IMG/VR virus record: IMGVR_UViG_3300021478_000007
Coordinates: 1-43,691 of that record
Direction: 5' to 3' (one strand)
Length of the DNA: 43,691 nt
Source: a virus
Part shown: positions 1-8,071 of the stretch, piece after piece
Layout of the letters: the number at the start of each line of letters is the position of its first letter
How positions within the stretch are numbered: the first letter of the stretch is position 1
Program-made: the position numbers and the translations under genes
Notes under the pieces: generated by a model
What the model was told of the DNA's origin: nothing
The model's database searches: none
The model's input: only the letters and a program-made list of their open reading frames with translations

Positions 1-127
1 GCTTCGCAGCTTGCCCGCAACAGTTGGCTATTATTAGCGCTGGGCTGCTTTACTCTTATCAGCTTGCAACGCAAACCGTTCCTCCTATTATTGCCGGGAC
101 TCTCAGCGGCCCCATTGCTGGGCCTTG
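1..127. repeat. Left copy of 127-bp terminal direct repeat (circularity mark)
   Basis: These 127 bases are identical to 43565-43691. The reading frame of the stabilisation protein passes in phase from the right copy into the left copy, so the two ends are one place on a circle. A fixed overlap like this is typical of assembling a circularly permuted genome and need not be a physical terminal repeat. The unique length is 43,564 bp. Confidence 0.95.
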
Positions 128-1244
128 GGGGGCTTCAGCAGTAACGGAAATAATGTATATCGATGGGTTTTTCTTCCTGCTCGTCTCTTCTTCGCAGACA
201 ATTTACGCTTCGAATGCGTTCGATGCGACGACATGGCCACCGCTACAAATCAAGATCATCAATACATTCGCCGACAATGTGATTGGCATGCAGGCCGACC
301 ATCGCTTTTTGTGGATTTTCGGGGCGAAAGAAACTGAAGTAGATTACGACGCTGGCTCTTTCCCGTTCCCGCTGCAAGCTATGCCATCTGGCTTCATTGA
401 GCAGGGCATTGCGGCCCCGAATGCCACTGTGCAACTCGATAATGCGATTTTCCTTATTGGCGCTCGCAACGATCTTGGGCAGGCTATCGCTTATCGAACT
501 GAGGGGTTTTCGTTCAAGCGTATTTCTACTCACGCCGTTGAGACGGCCTGGCAACAGTATCCGCAGATTGCTGATGCGATAGCCTTTCCGTATCAGGAAA
601 ATGGCCACTCTTTCTGGGTCATTACATTTCCTTCCGGGCAAGCTACTTGGGTGTACGATACTTCTACGAGTTTTTGGCATAAGCGCGGAGCGTTCAATCC
701 GGCGCTTGGCATATTCGCTCCAATCCTGCCAATCTGCCATACGTTTAATTTCGGGAAGCATCTCGTTGGCGATCGTCAAAGCGGGAAGACTTATCAAATG
801 TCTTCGCCGGTTCGTGCCGGCGGTGGTTGGAATTTCGTTACCGATAACGGGGCATTGATTCATCGCTTGCGCCGAGCGCCACATATAAATGTCGAGCATC
901 AATGGCAGCGTTACAGTTCGCTGGAGATTTATTTGGAGACAGGGCTTGGGCCGACGCCGCCACTGCTTGATGGTGCTGGCAACCCGAGAGCGCCACAGTT
1001 GACGCTGCGCTGTTCGCGTGACGGTGGGCATACGTGGGGAAATTCACGCGATACGAGTTGCGGGCAAGCCGGAGAGTTTTTGCAACGCGCTACGTTCCGG
1101 CGGCTGGGGCGTGCTCGTGACATGGTGTTTGAAGTTTCTTGCAGTGACCCCGTACCGTGGCGCTTTATCGATGCATACGTGAACCCGAAGACACAGCCAT
1201 CGCCACGCAAGCGCTTGACGCATCAATATGCGGAGGTCGCATGA
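3..1244 (+). CDS. Packaged-DNA stabilisation (tail accessory) protein, P22 gp10-like; C-terminal part
   Basis: This is the distal part of a gene whose start lies at 43252; joined across the circle junction it encodes about 518 residues (P22 gp10 is about 472). It should form part of the tail hub that closes the portal and holds the packaged DNA. The assignment rests on the N-terminal motif in the other half, NADAQECMNL, followed closely by a STPGL motif, typical of Phage_stabilise proteins, and on its place two genes after a gp4-like protein. This part is a beta-rich chain with no membrane segment. The stop TGA overlaps the ATG of the next gene by four bases. The ATG-less left edge is only an artefact of where the circle was cut. 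Confidence 0.85.
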   Translation, partial: FAACPQQLAIISAGLLYSYQLATQTVPPIIAGTLSGPIAGPWGASAVTEIMYIDGFFFLLVSSSQTIYASNAFDATTWPPLQIKIINTFADNVIGMQADHRFLWIFGAKETEVDYDAGSFPFPLQAMPSGFIEQGIAAPNATVQLDNAIFLIGARNDLGQAIAYRTEGFSFKRISTHAVETAWQQYPQIADAIAFPYQENGHSFWVITFPSGQATWVYDTSTSFWHKRGAFNPALGIFAPILPICHTFNFGKHLVGDRQSGKTYQMSSPVRAGGGWNFVTDNGALIHRLRRAPHINVEHQWQRYSSLEIYLETGLGPTPPLLDGAGNPRAPQLTLRCSRDGGHTWGNSRDTSCGQAGEFLQRATFRRLGRARDMVFEVSCSDPVPWRFIDAYVNPKTQPSPRKRLTHQYAEVA

Positions 1245-1507
1245 GCACGCCTGGATTTGTTCCGCAATCCCCGTTTCGCGCACCGACAGAGACTCCCCTG
1301 GTCGAGAAAAACGGGCAGATGACTTTCGGTTGGGTGCAGTGGATACAGATTGCAGCACAGCAAATAAAGACGCCAGCGAACCAGACGATACCTTCAGCGC
1401 ATTCAACGCCTGGTCAGCATGGGCAGCTGGCAGTCAGTGGTGGTTTTCTGTACGTATACGATGGGACGGTGAGTAAGTGGATAAAGTTCGCACCAGTAGC
1501 GTTCTAG
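1241..1507 (+). CDS. Small late protein of unknown function (88 aa)
   Basis: It starts at ATG 1241, which overlaps the previous stop and is preceded by GGAGG at a good distance; a longer upstream frame is unlikely. The product is Pro- and Gln-rich at the start, then has a short Trp-containing stretch (GWVQWIQIAAQ) and a C-terminal VYDGTVSKWIKF segment that looks like a small beta hairpin. Many podoviruses have a short protein of this type between the tail-hub gene and the ejection genes, but I do not recognise a named family. It is coupled to its neighbours and is probably a minor virion component. Confidence 0.7.
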   Translation: MSTPGFVPQSPFRAPTETPLVEKNGQMTFGWVQWIQIAAQQIKTPANQTIPSAHSTPGQHGQLAVSGGFLYVYDGTVSKWIKFAPVAF

Positions 1508-1971
1508 AGAACGAACGGTTAGTTGACCCGTTCGACGCTGCTATCGTTAATAATGCTGACACGCTGCGTGCTAAGGTTCTTGCACTTGAAGATGCAATGC
1601 GCAAAGAGCCAGACCAGCTTCACATTGAGCCAGTTCATTATATTGCGCATGGGCTTTATGCTCGTGAAATAACAATCCCCAAAGGCTGCACGCTTACTGG
1701 GAAGATTCATCTTTTTGAGCATATCAACATTATTTCTAAGGGTGAAATTTCCGTATTGACCGAGCATGGCGTTAAGCGGATCAAGGCTCCGGCAACAATT
1801 ATCTCTCAGCCCGGCATCAAGCGCGTCGGCTATGCGCATGAAGAAACCGTGTGGACGACGATTCACGCCTGCAACGTGAAAGATGGCGATGAAGCTGAAA
1901 AACTTTTAGTAGTTGACACGTTTGAAGAGTTCGAGAAGGCAATCGAGGACAAATGTCATTTATTGCCGTAG
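1477..1971 (+). CDS. Cupin-like phage protein (164 aa)
   Basis: The GTG at 1477 opens the frame and overlaps the preceding gene by 31 bases; no better start is available before the conserved part. Residues 50-125 read like a cupin barrel: a HYIAHGLYAREITIPKG stretch, then KIHLFEHINIISKG, then a TIHAC strand. The spaced His and Glu residues fit a metal site or its remnant. Cupin-like proteins of this kind are common in podovirus late operons, usually with unknown function, and may be assembly or virion proteins. The last 19 bases overlap the ejection protein gene. The cupin call is by pattern; the function is open. Confidence 0.65.
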   Translation: MDKVRTSSVLENERLVDPFDAAIVNNADTLRAKVLALEDAMRKEPDQLHIEPVHYIAHGLYAREITIPKGCTLTGKIHLFEHINIISKGEISVLTEHGVKRIKAPATIISQPGIKRVGYAHEETVWTTIHACNVKDGDEAEKLLVVDTFEEFEKAIEDKCHLLP

Positions 1972-2801
1972 CAATTGGTGGCGGAGCGCTAATCGGGGCT
2001 ATCGGCTCTGGCATTGCTGGAAGTAAGCAAGCCGGAGCTGCAAAGAATGCTGCTCAGTTGCAATACCAGGAGCAGCAGCAAGCGCTGGACTTTCAAAAGC
2101 AACAGTGGCAAACGCAGCAAGGCAATATGGCCCCGTGGCTCAAAGCTGGACAAGGGGCGGTCGGTACGCTTTCCGGCTTAGAAGGGCAAGCGCTGCAAGG
2201 GCAAGGCCCGCTCGCCCCGTGGACAGGGCAATTTCAAGCGCCTTCGATTCAGCAAGCAGAACAAGAGCCTGGCTATAAGTTCGCTTTGCAGCAAGGCACG
2301 AATGCACTAACGAACTCAGCAGCTGCGAGCGGAAATCTTCTGACTGGCAATACAGGCGAAGCTCTACAGCAATACGGGCAGAATCTTGGCCAAGAGAACT
2401 ATCAGAATGTTTACAACCGAGCAATGCAGCAGTACCAGCTTGGCTATAATCAGTACCAGCAGAATCAATCGAATCTTTTCAACCGCTACGCTTCTCTGGC
2501 TGGGCTTGGACAGACCGCCGCCGGGCAGCTGGGCAGTGAAGGGCAAGCAGCTGCTGGTAACGTTGCGAACATCTCGCTAACTGGTGGTGCTCAGATTGGC
2601 CAGCAACTTAACAACGCTGCGGCAGCGCAAGCTAGCGGCTACGTTGGGGCTGGGAATGCTATTGGCAGCGGATTGAATAATCTTGGGCAGTACGCGCAAC
2701 TGCAACAAATTCTGAATGCTGGCGGCGGTGGGGGCGGCGGTGGAACTTTAAGCAATAGCGGGTTGCCGATTGATCCGGCGACCGGGATGCCGGTGGAATA
2801 A
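1953..2801 (+). CDS. DNA-ejection (internal virion) protein, P22 gp7-like
   Basis: The 282-residue product begins with a Gly-zipper hydrophobic stretch (residues 4-25), suited to inserting into the host envelope during DNA entry. It continues as a Gln/Ala-rich helical protein with YQEQQQALDFQ and repeated QYQ/NQYQQNQ elements, and ends in a Gly run near residue 260. This layout, and its place as the first of three such genes after the tail hub, match the ejection proteins gp7/gp20/gp16 of P22-like phages. Such proteins are packaged in the capsid and leave with the DNA. The exact P22 counterpart is inferred from order, not from recognisable identity. Confidence 0.72.
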   Translation: MSFIAVAIGGGALIGAIGSGIAGSKQAGAAKNAAQLQYQEQQQALDFQKQQWQTQQGNMAPWLKAGQGAVGTLSGLEGQALQGQGPLAPWTGQFQAPSIQQAEQEPGYKFALQQGTNALTNSAAASGNLLTGNTGEALQQYGQNLGQENYQNVYNRAMQQYQLGYNQYQQNQSNLFNRYASLAGLGQTAAGQLGSEGQAAAGNVANISLTGGAQIGQQLNNAAAAQASGYVGAGNAIGSGLNNLGQYAQLQQILNAGGGGGGGGTLSNSGLPIDPATGMPVE

Positions 2802-2802
2802 A

Positions 2803-4410
2803 ATGGCCACTATACCACTCGTTGCCTTAGACTCACGCGCAGCCCAAGAGCAAGAAGGGCCGCTTGCTGCTTACTTGAAGATGCAACAGATCAAGAATGC
2901 GCAACTTGGGCAGCAGACAGCGCAGCTTCAGCAAACTGCACTAGGCCAGGAGAATCAGCAGCGAGAGCTTGCGCTTCAAGATCAGCATACATTGCGCAGC
3001 CTTGCGCCCAATCACGTTGTTAAAGACACTGATGGAAATGTAAAGGGCTACGACATGCCAAGCCTTCTGCAAGAAGCAGCTGGTAAAGGCGTAAACCCAC
3101 AGACGCTGACTCAGATGGGTAATCAATATGCAGAGTCGGTGAAAAATCTTGCTTCTGCTAATGAAGCAGTTCGCACGAACGAGCAAGCGAAAAATAAGGC
3201 AATGTACGAAACTCTGGAATCATTGCGCAGCATAAAAGATCCGGCGCAGCGCAGCGTTGCGCTTCAAGCAGCTTTGCCAAGCCTTCAAAAGCAAGGAGTT
3301 GATGTTTCAAAGATTGGCCCGAACGAGCCACTTGACGATAAGTCGCTCGACGTGCATGAAGCAGCGCTTGGCGTACATGCGCAGATTCTTGCAGATGCGA
3401 AGACAGCAGCGGAAACAGCAAGGGCTACACAAGAAACAGCCACTTCGAAAGCAACGCAAGCACATACAGAAATGGAAACAGCGCAGGGCGGACCGCCAGC
3501 AACGCGGGAGCTGAATTCATACCTTGCAGCGCATCCAGGTCAAACGGCAGCTGATTACGAAGAGCACATGAAGAAGATAGTACCGGCTTTCCAGTTCGGC
3601 TTGTTGAACAATACCGGGGCTGGTCAGCCTGCTGCTGTCGTAGCAAAACAATTCGGCATGACGCCGGTTGCTTTTGACCAGGCAGCTGAAAAGTATTGGA
3701 CTAGTGGCGTCCTTCCGCCTGCTGGGCGTGGCGGACCTGCACTTGCAATGAATAAAGCGCTAATGAATCGCGCAGCAGAGCTTCACCCTGAAGGCTCGCT
3801 CGCAGCAAACTCTGCTGAGTATAAGGCGAATGCCGGCTCACTGACGAAACTGCAAGCAAATCTCGATCAAGTTAGCGCGTTTGAAAATACAGCGATCAAG
3901 AACTTGGATATGTTCACTGGGCTTGCGAAGAAGGCAATAGATACTGGAATCCCGATTGTCAACGCCCCGCTGCGCACTGCTGCTGGCTTGCTCGGCTCCA
4001 AGGATCAAGCGTCGTTTGAAGCTGCTCGGCAAGTTGCGGTCAACGAAATTGCGAAAGTAACTTCTTCGCCTGGGTTGACAGGGCAGCTCAGTGATACAGC
4101 ACGCAAGGAAGTTTCTTCATTCATCCCCGAAAGCGCTACCGTTGGCCAGATCATGAGTCTTGCTAATACACTGAAGCAAGACATGGCTAATCGGCATGTA
4201 AGTTATCAACAGCAGATCGAAGATATTAAGGGGAGGCTTGGAGGTGGCGCGAGCGAGAATAACCCGAAGGTAGCTCCAAGTAATACAGCAGTTCACACTC
4301 CTGGCGGTGAAGCTCCTGGCTTGAAAGAGGGACAGACTGGCACCGGTACTGATGGCAAGAAATATGTCGTGAAAGGAGGCAAATGGCAGCCACAGACGAC
4401 AACGCCGTAA
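2803..4410 (+). CDS. Second ejection-type internal virion protein (P22 gp20-like position)
   Basis: The start is ATG 2803, one base after the previous stop and six bases after a GGTGG ribosome binding site; upstream codons in this frame lie inside the earlier gene. The 535-residue product is Gln/Ala-rich and mostly helical, with long charged coiled-coil stretches (residues 15-75 and 150-235) and a short apolar segment near residue 400. No enzyme motif is seen. The composition and the middle position in a three-gene set fit an ejection protein such as P22 gp20. The gene ends inside the start of the next by 28 bases. Confidence 0.6.
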   Translation: MATIPLVALDSRAAQEQEGPLAAYLKMQQIKNAQLGQQTAQLQQTALGQENQQRELALQDQHTLRSLAPNHVVKDTDGNVKGYDMPSLLQEAAGKGVNPQTLTQMGNQYAESVKNLASANEAVRTNEQAKNKAMYETLESLRSIKDPAQRSVALQAALPSLQKQGVDVSKIGPNEPLDDKSLDVHEAALGVHAQILADAKTAAETARATQETATSKATQAHTEMETAQGGPPATRELNSYLAAHPGQTAADYEEHMKKIVPAFQFGLLNNTGAGQPAAVVAKQFGMTPVAFDQAAEKYWTSGVLPPAGRGGPALAMNKALMNRAAELHPEGSLAANSAEYKANAGSLTKLQANLDQVSAFENTAIKNLDMFTGLAKKAIDTGIPIVNAPLRTAAGLLGSKDQASFEAARQVAVNEIAKVTSSPGLTGQLSDTARKEVSSFIPESATVGQIMSLANTLKQDMANRHVSYQQQIEDIKGRLGGGASENNPKVAPSNTAVHTPGGEAPGLKEGQTGTGTDGKKYVVKGGKWQPQTTTP

Positions 4411-6068
4411 CGATAACGCCAGATTCCGCGCCCACTGTCACGATCACTCCTGACAAGGGGCCGACTATCGGGCCGCGCGAAGAGTTTTCTTCTACTGTGC
4501 CCGGAGCAAAGTTGGCCCACGATCTAGCGCAGAAACTTGAAGACTGGTCAAACTCGACACAAACAGGCCGCGAACAGCACCCAGTACAGGCAGCAGTTGG
4601 TGATTTCGCTCGTAACTTGAAGCAGTATCTAGTCGGCGGCGAAGGCGGCGGCGTAAATCTCAAAACTGGCTTTGCAACAAACCCTGTAATAGGGGCGGTC
4701 AGTGGAGTGCCGGAAGAAGAGACGCTTAATTCAGTACGACAAGGCTATCAGCTTCTTAAAGTTGGAGCGAAAAAGTTAGCTAATGCTCCCGGCGCGGCAG
4801 TTCAAGCAACAGAAGCTGGACGAGCGATTACGCAAACGATGGCGCCGGAAATAGCCAACGCTCCGCTTTCAGCAACTCGCGGGGCATCGACAACGGGCGG
4901 CGCAGCGACAACGAGCGTCACGAACGCCGATGTTATTCAGCACGCGCACGACATGGGGATTAAGCTTACGCCAGCGCAAGCGCTTCAAACTTCTGCTGCG
5001 AAGTCAGAACAGGCTTTCGGGGAAGAAGCTCTCTTAACAGGTAGTAAAATAAAAGAAGCCGCAGCCGTCGAACGTAGTAAACTAGCTGACGAAGTAGCGA
5101 AGTTTCAAGACAAAATCGACCCGCAGCGAGTCGGCCTTTCAGCAGAATCTACTGGTGAGCACTTGCAGAATTCCGCTGATATAAGCCGCTCAGTTCTAAA
5201 AGATAATGTCAACAATGCTTACGCAGATGTAAAAGCGCAGCAAGCTAACCTTGCCGGAGATGTGCAGGGACCGCTACAGAAACTGATTCACGATGAAACT
5301 TTCGCTCGGCAGCCGAATGCTGCTGTAGAGCAGCCAGTATTTCAGACAGGTGCAGCAAAGACAGCGATAAAAGACATCCAGGATATGCTTTCTGATCCTG
5401 CAATGCAAGGGAGGCAATCAGTTCAGTCGTTGCGAAACTTGCGCACGACGCTGCTTGAAAAAGGAAATGACTACGGCGCAAACGCTCTCAGCGATTCTGG
5501 TCAGCGTATCTATAAGCTTGCGGCTTCTCGCGTGGATGACGCAATCATGGACGCAGCAAAAGGAACCCCTTTCGAGCAAACTTTCCGAGATGCCGGACAG
5601 CAGAACGCTAAATTGCAGCAGCTTTACAACCAAAAAGGCTCCCCACTCTATCGCATACTCAACACAGACGACCCAGCGGCTGTTACCAACGGAATCCTCA
5701 ATCGCTCATCGGTCCACGAAATCGAAACATTGAAATCAGAGAAATTCGATCTCGGGCCGCTTGCACGTCAAGCCGTTGAAGATATTAAAGATGGTGGTTT
5801 CAAAGTAACAAATGCCGGACTTGGCGGGTATCCTGACACGTTCCTGCGCTCACTGCTGGGGCCGGATGCGACGAAAGAGCTTTATGCAAAAGCAGAGATT
5901 GCGCGGCGGCTAGCTGAGAATTACAACCCTTCCGGTTCTGGCAAATTAGTTCTCGGCGCTTCGCAAGTCGTTCACCCCGTGGCAGCTGTAGCTGCGCAAG
6001 GTGCACGCTTGCGCTCAATGCCTCAACCGGCGCTTAATTTCCTGCTAAAAGGCGGTTCAAACCCGTGA
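4383..6068 (+). CDS. Third ejection-type internal virion protein (P22 gp16-like position)
   Basis: ATG 4383 follows a strong AAAGGAGG site. The 561-residue product opens with a repeated VTITPD element (residues 9-25), then becomes an Ala-rich helical protein with several coiled-coil stretches between residues 170 and 400. A C-terminal apolar patch (VVHPVAAVAAQGARL) could touch a membrane. It lies last in the ejection gene set and directly before the fiber genes, where P22-like phages keep gp16. No lytic transglycosylase motif is visible. The stop overlaps the GTG of the next gene as GTGA. Confidence 0.58.
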   Translation: MAATDDNAVTITPDSAPTVTITPDKGPTIGPREEFSSTVPGAKLAHDLAQKLEDWSNSTQTGREQHPVQAAVGDFARNLKQYLVGGEGGGVNLKTGFATNPVIGAVSGVPEEETLNSVRQGYQLLKVGAKKLANAPGAAVQATEAGRAITQTMAPEIANAPLSATRGASTTGGAATTSVTNADVIQHAHDMGIKLTPAQALQTSAAKSEQAFGEEALLTGSKIKEAAAVERSKLADEVAKFQDKIDPQRVGLSAESTGEHLQNSADISRSVLKDNVNNAYADVKAQQANLAGDVQGPLQKLIHDETFARQPNAAVEQPVFQTGAAKTAIKDIQDMLSDPAMQGRQSVQSLRNLRTTLLEKGNDYGANALSDSGQRIYKLAASRVDDAIMDAAKGTPFEQTFRDAGQQNAKLQQLYNQKGSPLYRILNTDDPAAVTNGILNRSSVHEIETLKSEKFDLGPLARQAVEDIKDGGFKVTNAGLGGYPDTFLRSLLGPDATKELYAKAEIARRLAENYNPSGSGKLVLGASQVVHPVAAVAAQGARLRSMPQPALNFLLKGGSNP

Positions 6069-8071
6069 AACACTCGCTTAAAACTACGTTCCTTGCGCTT
6101 GGGGCGTTCGTAGGCGCGTTATTTTTTGCGCCTAGAGCAGTAAGTCAAATACCTGTAGCCCTAGCCCCTGTCGCTCGTCAGCAGTTCCTCTCGCCTACGG
6201 GCGTTCCGCTCGCCAATGGTTGCATTTTCACTTACGCAGCAGGCACTTCGACGCCACAAGCTACGTATAGCGAGCCAAGCGGCACGTTCCCAAACACAAA
6301 CCCCATTATTCTTGATGCTGGCGGCTTTGCTTCGATTTGGTTGCCGAATCAATCGTTTCGCATCGTTATTTTCAGCAATGGTGGCTTGAATTGCGCTACC
6401 GGCAGTCAGCAGTACGCAGTCGATAACGTATCGGCGTATCAAATCGTCAACTTGTTTACAAATACTGTTTTCTTCGGCGTGACGAGCTTCCCTCCAGGCA
6501 CTCCGGGAGAGCTAATCTATCGCAGCGACCTTGGGCGCTTCTGCTTTTTCTATTCGATTTGGGATTGCATTCCCGGCCTGGCTACGACTGACACGTTTAC
6601 GAACAAGACGTTCTCGGGCGGCACAATAACAGGCACAACGATAAACAACCCGACGATAAACAACAATTCCAATACTGGTAACGTAGCTAATAAATATGCT
6701 ACGGCTTCAGCGTATCGCTATGTTGATGGTGCTGGCAATGATTCAAACGATGGCTTGTCGCCAGGTACAGCTTATGCCACGCCACAGAAATGCCTTGCAG
6801 ATATCACAGCACTTGGCGGCGGCACTTGTGACGCTCGCACGCTCTACACTTATACTTATGGAGACGTGCAAGGCCAGATCAATGTTGGGCAGAACTCGCC
6901 AGCTGTAATCGATACTCTGTTAGTACCTCCATACGGAACATGGACTTGCAACTTGTCATCTGGCAGCTGTTTGGAAGTTTTCAATTTTGGATCTGTTATA
7001 GGTACAGGCTCCGGCTCTGGAATCCAGTTTCAAATCATTGCTTCCGCGACTTCGAGTGTTGCAGATGTATGTGGAACAGATGCGGCTCCGGTCGGTGGCG
7101 GAGCTTTCGATACTATTCGTGGCCTTAAGTGCATTGCTCTCTCTGGCGCAACCGTTTCAGTAGCAGTTATCGAACTGCAAAAACTCTTCGACATAAATTC
7201 CATTAGTGATATAAGCGCAGTTGCCCAGAATACGAATACCAAAGCTCTATACGCTCATGGCTTATGTTGCAGCACTGGGCTTGCTCGCGTTGCCGGGTTT
7301 GGAAACAATGCAACTGGCAATGTACCGTGTACGTTCGGCAGCGCAACTGATGCTATGAATGGCGCAGTAATTGACAATATAAGCTGCACGCACGCTGGTT
7401 CTACTAAAAATCAAATTGTTATTTTTCAGTCTATGACTGGAAACACCGGTGCTCATTACAGCGATATTTACACCGAAGCAGACGTAGCACTGGACACGAA
7501 CACGCCGATTATGGCAATAGCAAATGCTTCTAGCCTCTCGGACGTGATCGATAACGTTCACGTTGGGACAGATGCAGCCGGTGGTGCTTCGACGCGCTGT
7601 ATAGTTGATGTAGCCTCCGGTTCAAGCGTTACGCTGCGCAACATTCAGCAGATCAATGCAACTTGCGCAATCAACGACCACAATCCGGGGCGTGGCATCG
7701 TAACGCTCGGGGCTTTCGGAATTATTACCGATTACAGCACGAATAACGGGGCATGCTGCACTATTGGAGCATTCAGCAACGGAAGTCGCGTCCCAGTAAC
7801 TATTGCTTTTGGGACTGCGCCAATGACTACGGTCAACATTCCTACGGGGAATTGCGGGACTACTGTCACTGTTTCAGCTCCTGGCGTGCTGACGACAGAC
7901 ACGATTGACTTTGCTTTCAATTCTGCTATAGCCCCGTCGAATCCAGCAGTTTTTTTGAACGTAGTTCGTTGGCCGACTGCCGGAAATGTGAACTTCGCTT
8001 ATTGCAACCCGGATTCAGCTTCACAGACACCATCAGCTGCAACGATTAACTGGAGCGTAAGACGCCCATGA
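6065..8071 (+). CDS. Secreted fiber/tailspike-like protein with beta-helix domain
   Basis: The start is GTG 6065 in a GTGA overlap. The 668-residue product has an N-terminal signal peptide: two Lys and a His-containing head, an apolar core, and a likely cut in AVS|QIP near residue 28. Next comes a domain typical of phage tail-fiber starts (residues 36-105: QQFLSPTGVPLANGCIFTYA, then a NPIILDAGGFASIWL strand). From about residue 217 a YVDGAGNDSNDGLSPGTAYA motif opens a right-handed beta-helix of the pectate-lyase type. This fold is used by tailspikes that bind or cut surface polysaccharide. A signal peptide on such a protein is odd, because virion proteins normally assemble in the cytoplasm. 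Catalytic residues cannot be assigned. Confidence 0.75.
   Translation: MKHSLKTTFLALGAFVGALFFAPRAVSQIPVALAPVARQQFLSPTGVPLANGCIFTYAAGTSTPQATYSEPSGTFPNTNPIILDAGGFASIWLPNQSFRIVIFSNGGLNCATGSQQYAVDNVSAYQIVNLFTNTVFFGVTSFPPGTPGELIYRSDLGRFCFFYSIWDCIPGLATTDTFTNKTFSGGTITGTTINNPTINNNSNTGNVANKYATASAYRYVDGAGNDSNDGLSPGTAYATPQKCLADITALGGGTCDARTLYTYTYGDVQGQINVGQNSPAVIDTLLVPPYGTWTCNLSSGSCLEVFNFGSVIGTGSGSGIQFQIIASATSSVADVCGTDAAPVGGGAFDTIRGLKCIALSGATVSVAVIELQKLFDINSISDISAVAQNTNTKALYAHGLCCSTGLARVAGFGNNATGNVPCTFGSATDAMNGAVIDNISCTHAGSTKNQIVIFQSMTGNTGAHYSDIYTEADVALDTNTPIMAIANASSLSDVIDNVHVGTDAAGGASTRCIVDVASGSSVTLRNIQQINATCAINDHNPGRGIVTLGAFGIITDYSTNNGACCTIGAFSNGSRVPVTIAFGTAPMTTVNIPTGNCGTTVTVSAPGVLTTDTIDFAFNSAIAPSNPAVFLNVVRWPTAGNVNFAYCNPDSASQTPSAATINWSVRRP

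Noticed and set aside
243-1031. Long minus-strand open frame opposite the stabilisation gene
   Set aside because: It is antisense to a recognised gene, has no ribosome binding site or family pattern, and is typical of a codon shadow.
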